Below are positions 41,112 through 48,457 of a DNA stretch of 48,864 nt, piece after piece; within the stretch, counting starts at the first letter, position 1; each line of letters begins with the position of its first letter. A program made the translations under genes and the position numbers. The stretch is from positions 1 to 48,864 of the forward strand of contig DASYBC010000118.1 of assembly GCA_036500965.1 (NCBI GenBank), read 5' to 3'. Below the pieces are notes generated by a model, which ran no database searches, was not told the DNA's origin, and saw only the letters and a list, made by a program, of their open reading frames with translations. Origin of the DNA: AP-15 sp036500965 (lineage in GTDB: Bacteria; Pseudomonadota; Alphaproteobacteria; ATCC43930; CGMCC-115725).

Positions 41112-42104
41112 TCAGCCGTGCCACAGCGCGGGGGCGGCGAAGGCAAAGTGGGCAAGGATTTCCGCGCTGTCGATTTCGTGGACGACGAAGACGAGCCGGT
41201 TGCGGCTGCCGCGACGATCAGCCGGCCAGTCCCGCGGCCAATCCTCGAGCCATTCGGGGGCGAACATGGCGTGCTGGGCCGCCTGAACCACCGCCGGGCG
41301 CCCGGGCCGGTCGGAAAAGCAAACAATCCCCTTAACCCGCAACAGGTCGTTGCCGCGGGTGCGGGCGAGCCCGCCCAGCGCCTGGGCAAAATCAAGGCGG
41401 CTGATCTCGGCGCCGAGGCTGATTGTCAAGGCGCTGATCCCGTGAGTGTGGGCGGCGTGCGGCTCGCTGGGCAGCCCCGCCGGCGCGGCCCGGCTGCCCG
41501 CGGCGAACAGCACCGCGCCGGGGTCGTCGGCCTCGGTTGCCAAAATCCGCGAGGCGCGATCATTGAGCCGGTCGAGCCGGCGCATCAGCTCGGGGCCGGG
41601 CGAGGCGAGGTCGGTCTTGCTGATCACCAGCCGGTCGGCGAGCGCTACCTGCCGCGCCGCCTCGGCAAAACGGACGAGCGTGTCGGCGCCGGCGACCGCA
41701 TCGACCAGGGTGACGACCCCGGCCAGATGCAAAGAATGGTCGAGCATCGGCTCGGCGCCCAAGGTGTAGAGGATCGGCGCCGGATCGGCGAGCCCGGTGG
41801 TTTCGACGACAATGCGGCGGAACGGCCGGATCGCGCTGTCGGCCCGCCGGTCGAGCAGGCTGCGCAAGGTGCGCGCCAGATCCTCGCGCACGGCGCAGCA
41901 CAGGCAGCCGCCCGGCAGTTCGACGATGTCGCCCTCGACAAAATCAACCAAATGGTGGTCGATCGCGATCTCACCGATCTCGTTGATCACGACCGCCGTG
42001 TCGGCGAGCGCCGGCGATGTCAGCGCGCGGCGCAGCAGCGTGGTCTTGCCGCTGCCAAGAAAACCGGTCAGCACGGTTATCGGCAGGGTCTCCGGTTCGG
42101 GCAT
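41112..42104 (-). CDS. G3E-family GTPase with CobW C-terminal domain
   Basis: This 330-residue P-loop GTPase has GFLGSGKTTLLRR (about residues 14-26), INEIGEIAID, the metal-coordinating GGCLCC motif, SKTDLA for base recognition and a CobW C-terminal domain. A His-containing stretch (EPHAAHTHGIS) sits between the domains. Members of this COG0523 group act as metal chaperones, often for zinc, and can deliver metal to client enzymes under metal limitation. No zinc-regulated neighbours or Zur site are apparent and it is not near B12 genes, so the metal is uncertain. It is distinct from cobW at 11321. The downstream region ends twelve bases from the DUF1640 pseudogene. Confidence 0.88.
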   Translation of the reverse strand: MPEPETLPITVLTGFLGSGKTTLLRRALTSPALADTAVVINEIGEIAIDHHLVDFVEGDIVELPGGCLCCAVREDLARTLRSLLDRRADSAIRPFRRIVVETTGLADPAPILYTLGAEPMLDHSLHLAGVVTLVDAVAGADTLVRFAEAARQVALADRLVISKTDLASPGPELMRRLDRLNDRASRILATEADDPGAVLFAAGSRAAPAGLPSEPHAAHTHGISALTISLGAEISRLDFAQALGGLARTRGNDLLRVKGIVCFSDRPGRPAVVQAAQHAMFAPEWLEDWPRDWPADRRGSRNRLVFVVHEIDSAEILAHFAFAAPALWHG

Positions 42105-42294
42105 TTCTTTACCAAGCTGGCGCCAAAAACAGCCACGCTGATCCTTTCACTCGCCGCGCGCGCCGACAAGCGGCTTTGCTGCTTCGCACACCGCCGCCGC
42201 CCCGGTGGTTGCATTCTGTGCCTTGCGTCAGCATCATGACGGCCATAATCGCCCAGCATGGGCGGCGGCAGGCGAGAAAGAGGCGGACAGGATC

Positions 42295-43119
42295 GTGTCG
42301 AGCGTGACGGGCGGCCATGCCGCGGCCGCCGATGGCGAGGCGGCGCTCGCGGTTTCCGGGGTGTCGAAGCATTTTGGCGGAGTGCGTGCGGTCGAGGACA
42401 TCTCGCTCGCGGTCCGCCGCGGCGGGCTGACTTCGATCATCGGCCCGAACGGTGCCGGCAAGACCTCGCTGCTCAACATCATTAGCGGCTTCTACCGGCC
42501 GGACGCCGGCTCGATCTGGTTCGAGGGCCGGGATGTGACCGGGACCCGCCCGTCGGGCATCGCCGCCCTCGGCATCGCCCGCACCTTTCAGAACATCGCG
42601 CTGTTCAGCGGCATGACCGTGCTCGACAACGTCATGCTCGGCCGCCATGTGCGGATGCGAGCCGGGGTGCTGTCGTCCTTTGTCTATTGGGGGCTGGCGC
42701 AGCGCGAAGAAGTCAAGCACCGCGCCCGGGTCGAGGAGCTGATCGAGCTGCTCGAGCTCGAGGATCTGCGCAAGCAGCCGACCAGCGGTCTCGCCTATGG
42801 CCTGCGAAAACGCGTCGAGCTCGGCCGCGCGCTGGCGCTCGACCCCAAGGTTCTGTTGCTCGACGAGCCGATGGGTGGGATGAACCAGGAGGAAAAAGAG
42901 GACATGGCGCGCTTTATTCTCGAGGTGAACCGGGAATGGGGCACGACCATCATCCTGATCGAGCACGACATGGCGGTGGTGATGGACATTTCCGAGCGGG
43001 TCGCCGTGCTCGACCACGGCCGCAAGATCGCCGACGGCACGCCCGCCGAAATCCAGCGCCACCCCGAGGTGATCCGCGCCTATCTCGGCGGCGGCTTGCG
43101 CCAGGAGGCGGCGGCATGA
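42295..43119 (+). CDS. livG: Branched-chain amino-acid-type ABC transporter ATPase LivG
   Basis: The 274-residue ATPase is LivG-like, with Walker A GPNGAGKTSLLN, the LivG-specific ARTFQNIALFSGMTVLDNVMLG, a degenerate signature TSGLAYGLRKRVELGRAL (no LSGGQ), Walker B VLLLDEPMGGMN and the switch His in IEHDM. The start at GTG 42295 is chosen by domain position; an upstream in-frame ATG at 42205 would add 30 residues with no support. It overlaps the acyl-CoA synthetase gene by four bases. Transporters of this family import amino acids but also aromatic acids and other organic acids, and the synthetase partner favours an organic-acid substrate. Confidence 0.92.
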   Translation: MSSVTGGHAAAADGEAALAVSGVSKHFGGVRAVEDISLAVRRGGLTSIIGPNGAGKTSLLNIISGFYRPDAGSIWFEGRDVTGTRPSGIAALGIARTFQNIALFSGMTVLDNVMLGRHVRMRAGVLSSFVYWGLAQREEVKHRARVEELIELLELEDLRKQPTSGLAYGLRKRVELGRALALDPKVLLLDEPMGGMNQEEKEDMARFILEVNREWGTTIILIEHDMAVVMDISERVAVLDHGRKIADGTPAEIQRHPEVIRAYLGGGLRQEAAA

Positions 43120-45068
43120 GCGACGCTCCGGCCCTGCCCGCCGCGACGACCCTGCCGCGGCTCTTACGCCGCAACGCCACCACCATGCCCGCCCGCCCGG
43201 CGATCCGGGAGAAAAGCCGCGGCATCTGGCAGACCTACAGCTGGGCTGAATACGCGCGCGAGGTCGACGATTTCGCGCTGGGGCTGGCAGCGCACGGCTT
43301 TCGCCGCGGCGACAAGCTCGCGGTGATCGGCGACAACCGCCCGCGGCTCTATTGGGCGCAACTCGCCGCACAATGCCTCGGCGGCGTCGCGGTGCCGTTG
43401 TACCAGGACGCGATTGCCAGCGAAATGGCGTATGTGCTGGGCCACGCCGAGATCCGGGTGGTCGTCGCCGAGGACCAGGAGCAGGTCGACAAAGTCTTGT
43501 CGCTGCGGCCGCAGCTGCCGCATCTCGGCCTCGTCGTCTACGACGATCCTCGCGGGATGCGGCACTACCCGACGCCGGCGCTTGAAGCGTTCGAGCGGGT
43601 CCAGGCAGCCGGTCGCGAGTTCGGCCTGGCCCGCCCGGGCTATGTCGATGGCGAGATCGATCACGGGACGCCCGAGGATGTGGCGCTCCTGACTTACACT
43701 TCGGGAACCACCGGCCACCCCAAAGGGGTGATGCTGTCGCACGCCAATTTGCTGGCGGCGGCCGAGGGGTTTGTCGCGGCCGAGGATATCCGGCCAACCG
43801 ACAGCATTCTGTCGTATCTGCCGATGGCGTGGATCGGCGAGTCGCTGTTTTCGTTGGTGCTGACCTTGCTCGTCGGCTTTAGCTGCAATTGCCCGGAGCG
43901 GCCGGACACGGTGCAGCGCGATCTGCGCGAGCTCGGGCCCACCGTGGCGTTGGCGCCGCCGCGCATCTGGGAGAATTTGCTGACCCAGCTGCGGATACAG
44001 GCCGCCGACGCGACCCCGCTTAAGCGCCACACGTTCGAAATCTTCCGCCGCCTCGCCGAGCGGGTCGAGCTCGCCCGCGGCGCCGGCGGAAGCCCGCCGC
44101 TGCCGCAGCGCCTTGGGCTGGCGCTGGGCAACATCCTGGTCTACGGCCCGGTGCGCGACCAGCTCGGGCTGGGCCGCGCGCGCTGGGTCTATACCGGCGG
44201 CGCGCCCCTCGGCCCGGATGCCTATCGCTTTTTCCGCTCGTTCGGGATCAATTTGAAGCAGGTCTGGGGCTCGACCGAGCTGTCGGGGCTCGCCTCGTTG
44301 CAGCGCGACGGCGAGGCCGATCCCGATACGGTCGGCCCGGCTATCCCCGGCACCGAGATCCGCGTCGCCGACGATGGCGAGGTGCTGGTCCGCTCGCGCG
44401 CGGTGTTCCAAGGCTATTACAAGCAACCCGATACGACCGGCGAGGCGATCGATGCCGAGGGCTGGTTTCGCACCGGCGACAGCGGCTTTATCGACGCCCG
44501 CGGCCATCTTGTCGTCATCGACCGCGCCCGCGACGTCGGCAAGCTCGCCGACGGCACGCCGTTCGCCCCGCAATTCATCGAGAACAAGCTCAAATTCAGC
44601 CCCTACATCGCCGAGGCGGTGGCCTATGGCGATCACCGGCCATTTGTCGCGGCGATGATCGCGATCGATCTCGGCACGGTCGGCAATTGGGCCGAGCGCC
44701 GCAACCTCGCCTACACCTCGTTCCAGGATCTGAGCGCCAAGCCCGAGGTGCGCCGGCTGATTGGCGACGAGATCGCCCGCTGCAACGCGAGCCTGTCGGC
44801 AGCCGCGCGCATTCGCCGCTTTTTGCTGCTCAACAAGGAATTCGACGCCGACGACCATGAGATTACCCGGACCCGCAAGGTGCGCCGCCGCTTCATCGCG
44901 GAAAAATACGCGGCGGTGGTCGAGGCGTTCTATGGCGATGGTGATGCAGTCGAGCTAGTGACCGAAATCAACTATGAGGACGGCCACAAAGCGGCGCTCG
45001 AAGCCAGGATGGCGATCGACACTGTCGCCGGCGCCGCCGAGCCGGCACCCGAACCGGCCTTCGCCTGA
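43116..45068 (+). CDS. Long-chain-type acyl-CoA synthetase (AMP-binding)
   Basis: This 650-residue enzyme activates a carboxylic acid with ATP and CoA. It has the AMP-binding P-loop-like YTSGTTGHPKGVMLSHANL, YLPMAWIGES, YTGGAPLGPDAY, the motif RSRAVFQGYYKQPDTT, GWFRTGDSGFID and DRARDVGKLADG. The start overlaps livG by four bases (ATGA). Association of LivFGHM-type transporters with a synthetase is common in alpha- and betaproteobacteria, where imported fatty or aromatic acids are trapped as CoA esters. The substrate class is not fixed by the sequence; long-chain or aryl acids are likely. Confidence 0.93.
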   Translation: MSDAPALPAATTLPRLLRRNATTMPARPAIREKSRGIWQTYSWAEYAREVDDFALGLAAHGFRRGDKLAVIGDNRPRLYWAQLAAQCLGGVAVPLYQDAIASEMAYVLGHAEIRVVVAEDQEQVDKVLSLRPQLPHLGLVVYDDPRGMRHYPTPALEAFERVQAAGREFGLARPGYVDGEIDHGTPEDVALLTYTSGTTGHPKGVMLSHANLLAAAEGFVAAEDIRPTDSILSYLPMAWIGESLFSLVLTLLVGFSCNCPERPDTVQRDLRELGPTVALAPPRIWENLLTQLRIQAADATPLKRHTFEIFRRLAERVELARGAGGSPPLPQRLGLALGNILVYGPVRDQLGLGRARWVYTGGAPLGPDAYRFFRSFGINLKQVWGSTELSGLASLQRDGEADPDTVGPAIPGTEIRVADDGEVLVRSRAVFQGYYKQPDTTGEAIDAEGWFRTGDSGFIDARGHLVVIDRARDVGKLADGTPFAPQFIENKLKFSPYIAEAVAYGDHRPFVAAMIAIDLGTVGNWAERRNLAYTSFQDLSAKPEVRRLIGDEIARCNASLSAAARIRRFLLLNKEFDADDHEITRTRKVRRRFIAEKYAAVVEAFYGDGDAVELVTEINYEDGHKAALEARMAIDTVAGAAEPAPEPAFA

Positions 45069-45196
45069 CTGCGTGACCCGAAGTGAAGCCCGAAAAATCA
45101 ACGAGCCGGCCGTCACTCTCGCAACAGCCGCGCAAGGAGAAAGCTAAGCCACGAGGCTACATCGGGTGCTGCCATACGATTGAGCGCGAGGCGGCC

Positions 45197-45300
45197 CCTC
45201 TCGTCGCCTTGCCCGGACTTGATCCGGGCACCCACGTCTTCGCTTCGAGCGTGAAAAGGCGTAGATGGCCGGGTCAAGCCCGGCCAAAGCGAACGGGTCA
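45197..45300. repeat. GCCCGG-type palindromic repeat in the synthetase-livH gap
   Basis: Two hairpins lie 35 bases apart: TGCCCGG..CCGGGCA (45210-45230) and TGGCCGG..CCGGCCA (45266-45286). They have the common alphaproteobacterial pattern TTGCCCGGACTTGATCCGGGC and GGCCGGGTCAAGCCCGGCC. The element sits in the 355-base gap between the acyl-CoA synthetase and livH (45069-45423), which holds no gene. The whole gap appears to have been enlarged by this insertion. Confidence 0.75.
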
Positions 45301-45423
45301 AGGTGATATCTGCACGCCCGGCCTCACAAAATTTCTCTCCGGACATTCTCCGGCTGGTCACGAGCTGATGGGTGACGGTTCGATCGTTCGCGCGGCATTT
45401 CTCGCCAGCTTCTGAGCATACTG

Positions 45424-46323
45424 ATGTCCTGGATTGATTGGCCGTTCACTCTGGTCCTGGTGGTTAACGGGATCATGATCGGGCTGATGTATGCGCTGAT
45501 CGCGCTCGGTTTTGTGCTGATCTACAAAGCGACCGACGCGATCAATTTCGCCCAGGGCGAGTTCGTCATGTTCGCCGCCTTTATCGCCGCCGGGGCGGGC
45601 GCTCTCGGCGGGCTGCCGTTCTGGCTGTCGGCGCTGCTGGCAATCCTCGGCATGGTGGTTCTCGGCTTTGCGATCGAGCGCGTCGTGCTGCGGCCGATGA
45701 TCGGCCGCCCGGTCATCGCGGTGGTCATGGCGACGATCGGCCTGGCCGCGGTGCTGCGGGGCACCGCAGTGCTGGCATTTGGCGCCGGAACCCGGGCGAT
45801 CACGATGCCGGTCGGCGATATGCCGATCTCGCTCGGTTTTGTGACCGTGCCGCCGGTTCAGCTGGTTGGCGCCGCGGTCAGCCTGGTCTTTCTCGCCGGC
45901 TTTACCTGGCTGTTTTTAAAGAGCCGGGTCGGGATAGCGATGCGCGCGGTCGCCGACGGGCAGCAAGCGGCGATGGCGATGGGGATCAACGTGCAGCGCT
46001 ATTTCGCGCTCGCCTGGGCGATGGCCGGGGTGGTGTCGGCACTGGGCGGCATCGTCTGGGGGGCGATGCTCGGCGTCGACAACCAGCTGGCGCTGGTCGG
46101 CCTCAAGGTCTTCCCGGTGATGATTCTTGGCGGTCTCGATTCGATCCTCGGCGCGGTCGTTGGCGGGCTGATCGTCGGCGTCGTCGAGAACCTGGCGGCC
46201 GGCTATCTCGACCCCTATGTCGGCGGCGGCACCAAGGATTTCGTCCCCTATGTGCTGATGATCATCGTTCTGATGATCCGGCCGGAGGGCATTTTCGGCC
46301 GGCGCCGGATCGAACGCGTATGA
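45424..46323 (+). CDS. livH: Branched-chain-type ABC permease LivH
   Basis: A 299-residue permease with eight hydrophobic segments and the LivH signatures GLMYALIALGFVLIYKATDAINFAQGEF (the first 20: GLMYALIALGFVLIYKATDA), the EAA-like GIAMRAVADGQQAAMAMGIN loop and FPVMILGGLDSILGAVVGGL. LivH pairs with LivM in the membrane, but no livM gene follows: beyond the stop there is DNA with no permease, then a convergent SciP-like gene. The transporter is therefore incomplete in this window. It should belong to the livG operon upstream. Confidence 0.92.
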   Translation: MSWIDWPFTLVLVVNGIMIGLMYALIALGFVLIYKATDAINFAQGEFVMFAAFIAAGAGALGGLPFWLSALLAILGMVVLGFAIERVVLRPMIGRPVIAVVMATIGLAAVLRGTAVLAFGAGTRAITMPVGDMPISLGFVTVPPVQLVGAAVSLVFLAGFTWLFLKSRVGIAMRAVADGQQAAMAMGINVQRYFALAWAMAGVVSALGGIVWGAMLGVDNQLALVGLKVFPVMILGGLDSILGAVVGGLIVGVVENLAAGYLDPYVGGGTKDFVPYVLMIIVLMIRPEGIFGRRRIERV

Positions 46324-46459
46324 CCCGGCTTGCCAGCCGACGGGCGGCCACGCTCCGGTCGGGCCCTGTTTCGGGTTGCAGTACAGCCGATGCCGCTATG
46401 ACAACAGAGACGTCGCAGCAAGGGACCCGGCGGGCTTTTGGCTCGCGGCCCCGTGCTGC

Positions 46460-46801
46460 TCAGCAATCCCTCCGGCGGCCGCCGGAGCCGCGATATTGCT
46501 GCAGCCGCGTCGAGCGCAGCCCGGGCAGGCCGTGCTCTTCAAACGCCTGCTGCCAGCTGGCGAACTCCTCGTCCGACAGCTGGTAGCGGCGGCAGGCTTC
46601 CTCGCGCGTCAGCACCCCGCGGGCGACCGCGGTCACGACCGCGGCCTTGCGGCGGATCGTCCATCGCTTGACGTCGGGGGGCGGCAGCTCGGGCATCGCA
46701 CGCGCCGGCTCAGCGGCGGCCAAAAATGCCATCGAACCAATCAGCGGCCGTGACGGTCCTGATCCCTGTTGCGCGGTGGGCGGCCGCGGCATTGTTTTCA
46801 T
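46460..46801 (-). CDS. sciP: SciP-like DUF1153 transcriptional regulator
   Basis: This small HTH protein matches the DUF1153/SciP family, which in Caulobacter binds DNA and antagonises CtrA. The core LPPPDVKRWTIRRKAAVVTAV is followed by a helix-turn-helix (GVLTREEACRRYQLSDEEFASWQQA) and the family ending GLPGLRSTRLQQYR. I start at the ATG at 46801 (113 residues). Other in-frame ATGs at 46885 and 46693 would be longer or shorter, and no strong ribosome site decides. The segment before the core (RPLIGSMAFLAAAEP) is unlike the usual VLGPDG lead-in. An AT-rich region with repeats lies about 150 bases upstream. Family secure, regulatory targets unknown. Confidence 0.85.
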   Translation of the reverse strand: MKTMPRPPTAQQGSGPSRPLIGSMAFLAAAEPARAMPELPPPDVKRWTIRRKAAVVTAVARGVLTREEACRRYQLSDEEFASWQQAFEEHGLPGLRSTRLQQYRGSGGRRRDC

Positions 46802-46949
46802 TTTGCTGCATGACCTGAATACTTCCGGCCCAATCGTTTCGATCATCGCGCATGCAGCCATGTCCGGGACCGCTATGGCCGACACTCGCCACCTTGCGCC
46901 TGAACATTCGGCTGCCTTTGCCGCGATCTGAATAACGCCGAAAAGATAA

Positions 46950-46997
46950 AACTATCTACAATATTGATAGTTAATCGCGTAATATTTATGGTTAATC
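46950..46997. promoter_or_regulatory. AT-rich repeated operator-like element upstream of sciP
   Basis: Two 17-base direct repeats, AATATTGATAGTTAATC (46960-46976) and AATATTTATGGTTAATC (46981-46997), differ at two bases and are offset by exactly 21 bases, two helical turns. An inverted repeat AACTATC/GATAGTT (46950-46956 and 46966-46972) overlaps the first copy. The window is GC-rich, so such an AT block stands out. The TTAA cores resemble half-sites of CtrA-type regulators, but a full TTAA-N7-TTAA is not present. It could be the control region of sciP (minus strand), about 150 bases upstream, or of the gene at 47392. Confidence 0.5.
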
Positions 46998-47391
46998 TTT
47001 GTTGGTGGGTTGACAATGGCCCAATCGCCACCAACGTCTCGTCGAGACTTGTGGCAACCAAGAGCACGGCGGGCCGCTTTGTCGCCGAGTTGACCGCCAA
47101 ACCCGCGGCAGCGCGAACTGGCGAAGGCGGCTCGGAGCTCGTCCGATAGGAGTAAAGCCGACCGACGCCGAGCAGCGCCGAGCGAAATCGCGGCGGCGCT
47201 CGCCGCAGGTCGCGGCGGCGCGATGCGGAGCGTTGAACTTAGCTTGTCGCGCGATCGAGCGTCGCAGACGGCTTCCGAGTGCGATCGGACATGGCAAATG
47301 TCGGCCGTAAGCGCCAAGCGGCCAGTCCGCAGTCTGGCGCGTCAGCCGCCAGCTGCTATCCTGCGCGACCGCCGCGCACGCCGCACCAACA
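46998..47391. other. Intergenic region with no recognised gene
   Basis: Nearly 400 bases separate the AT-rich element from the small membrane-protein gene at 47392. Frames on both strands are short or low-complexity and none has a convincing ribosome site or family. GC content returns abruptly to the genome level after about 47040. Nothing else is seen in it. Confidence 0.5.
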
Positions 47392-47763
47392 ATGATCGAG
47401 CTAGCCTTTGGGATCTTGTGCGCCGCCGGCCTGGTCGGGCTCGTCTTAGCGCTGATTTATTTGCGCGGCCCGGGCGTAGCGCCGCCGCACCCGGCGATCC
47501 CGGCTGTTCATGGCGGCATCGGCGCGGTGAGCCTCGCGGTGCTGCTGACCGCTCTCGATCGCGGGCGGCGCCATCACGCGATGGGCACCGCGGGGTTCGG
47601 CCGCACTGCCGCGGGGCTGCTCGCGCTCGCCCTAGTGCTCGGTCTGGCGATTGCCGTGGCCGCGTGGCGCCGCCGGCGCCCAGCCGGCGCGCTGGTCGGC
47701 GCTCATGCCGGCCTGGCAATCGCCGGCCTCGTGCTGTTGTGGGCGCTGATTGCGCTCGGCTAG
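47392..47763 (+). CDS. Small four-helix membrane protein
   Basis: The 123-residue protein consists almost entirely of hydrophobic segments (MIELAFGILCAAGLVGLVLA, GGIGAVSLAVLLTAL, GLLALALVLGLAIAVAAW and AHAGLAIAGLVLLWALIALG), separated by short basic loops (LDRGRRHHAMG and WRRRRPAGA). The layout suggests a four-helix inner-membrane protein. A His pair in the first loop and a His before the last helix are the only notable polar residues. No family recognised. It is followed three bases later by repeat DNA and then the IS630 remnant. Confidence 0.65.
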   Translation: MIELAFGILCAAGLVGLVLALIYLRGPGVAPPHPAIPAVHGGIGAVSLAVLLTALDRGRRHHAMGTAGFGRTAAGLLALALVLGLAIAVAAWRRRRPAGALVGAHAGLAIAGLVLLWALIALG

Positions 47764-48067
47764 AGCATGATCCTATTAGGTTGAAGCATATCCGGCATTG
47801 GCGAGGTAATTGGCGCATTCCTGTGGGGTGAAGCGGTTGAGCAGGTCGCCGATGTTACGCCAGGTGGCCTCGGTCGTGCGCGGGTCGGTTTTGCGCAGCA
47901 GAATCTTAAGCTTGGCGAAGACCTGCTCGATCGGGTTGAGATCGGGCGAGTAGCGCGGCAGAAAGAACAGCTTGGCGCCGAGGCTGCGGATCAGCCGGCG
48001 CACGGTCTTGCCCTTGTGGCTGCCGAGATTGTCCATGACGACGACATCGCCAGGGCTCAGAGTAGGC

Positions 48068-48101
48068 ACCAGGAATTGTTCGATACCAGGAATTGTTCGA
48101 T
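48068..48101. repeat. 17-base tandem duplication in IS630 transposase
   Basis: ACCAGGAATTGTTCGAT occurs twice head-to-tail at 48068-48084 and 48085-48101 (plus-strand sense). Removing one copy restores the transposase reading FRAYIEQFLVPTLSPGD. This is a simple slippage or duplication mutation in the mobile element. Confidence 0.9.
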
Positions 48102-48323
48102 ATAGGCGCGAAAGCTGGCGCCGTTGATCGGCCCGTCGCGGACGCAGCGGGCGGTGATGCGGTCGTGGCGCAAGGCCGCCAGAAAGCTCGGCGTGCGCCA
48201 GCGACCGTGCGGCACCTTGGCGAGGAGGCGGGTGCCGCGGGCGCAGCGCCCGTGGCGGCGGGTCATGTTGGTTTTGGCCCAGAGCCAGCCCCGGCGCAGG
48301 CCGGGGTCTCGTCGATGAAGACC

Positions 48324-48385
48324 AGACCATGATCGTATTGGATCGAAGCGCATGGCGCTCCGATCCAAGACGTGAATCATGGTCT
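48324..48385. repeat. Palindromic element 1 inside IS630 (AGACCATGAT type)
   Basis: AGACCATGATCG near 48324 is answered by the complementary GAATCATGGTCT ending at 48385, with an inner pair TTGGATCGAAGCGC / GCGCTCCGATCCAA. The whole 62 bases fold as a long hairpin. It lies head to head with a second palindrome, 14 bases away. Confidence 0.8.
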
Positions 48386-48399
48386 CATCCTTGGAAGCG

Positions 48400-48457
48400 A
48401 GAGCAGGATTCACGCATGAAATGGAAGCTCTGTTTCCATTTCATGCGATCCTGCTCT
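48400..48457. repeat. Palindromic element 2 inside IS630 (AGAGCAGGAT type)
   Basis: AGAGCAGGATTCACGCATGA is complemented by TCATGCGATCCTGCTCT ending at 48457, with an inner ATGGAAGC/TTTCCAT pairing. A partial relative, TAGAGCATGATCC, occurs at 47762 at the other edge of the IS. These resemble the AGAGCATGATC...GATCATGCTCT repeats frequent in alphaproteobacterial genomes. Confidence 0.8.

Noticed and set aside
45083..45415. 110-codon plus-strand frame between the acyl-CoA synthetase and livH
   Set aside because: It consists largely of the translated palindromic repeat and has no ribosome site or family.
46960..46997. Pair of CtrA boxes
   Set aside because: TTAA cores are present but the required TTAA-N7-TTAA spacing is not, so I kept it only as an unspecified operator.
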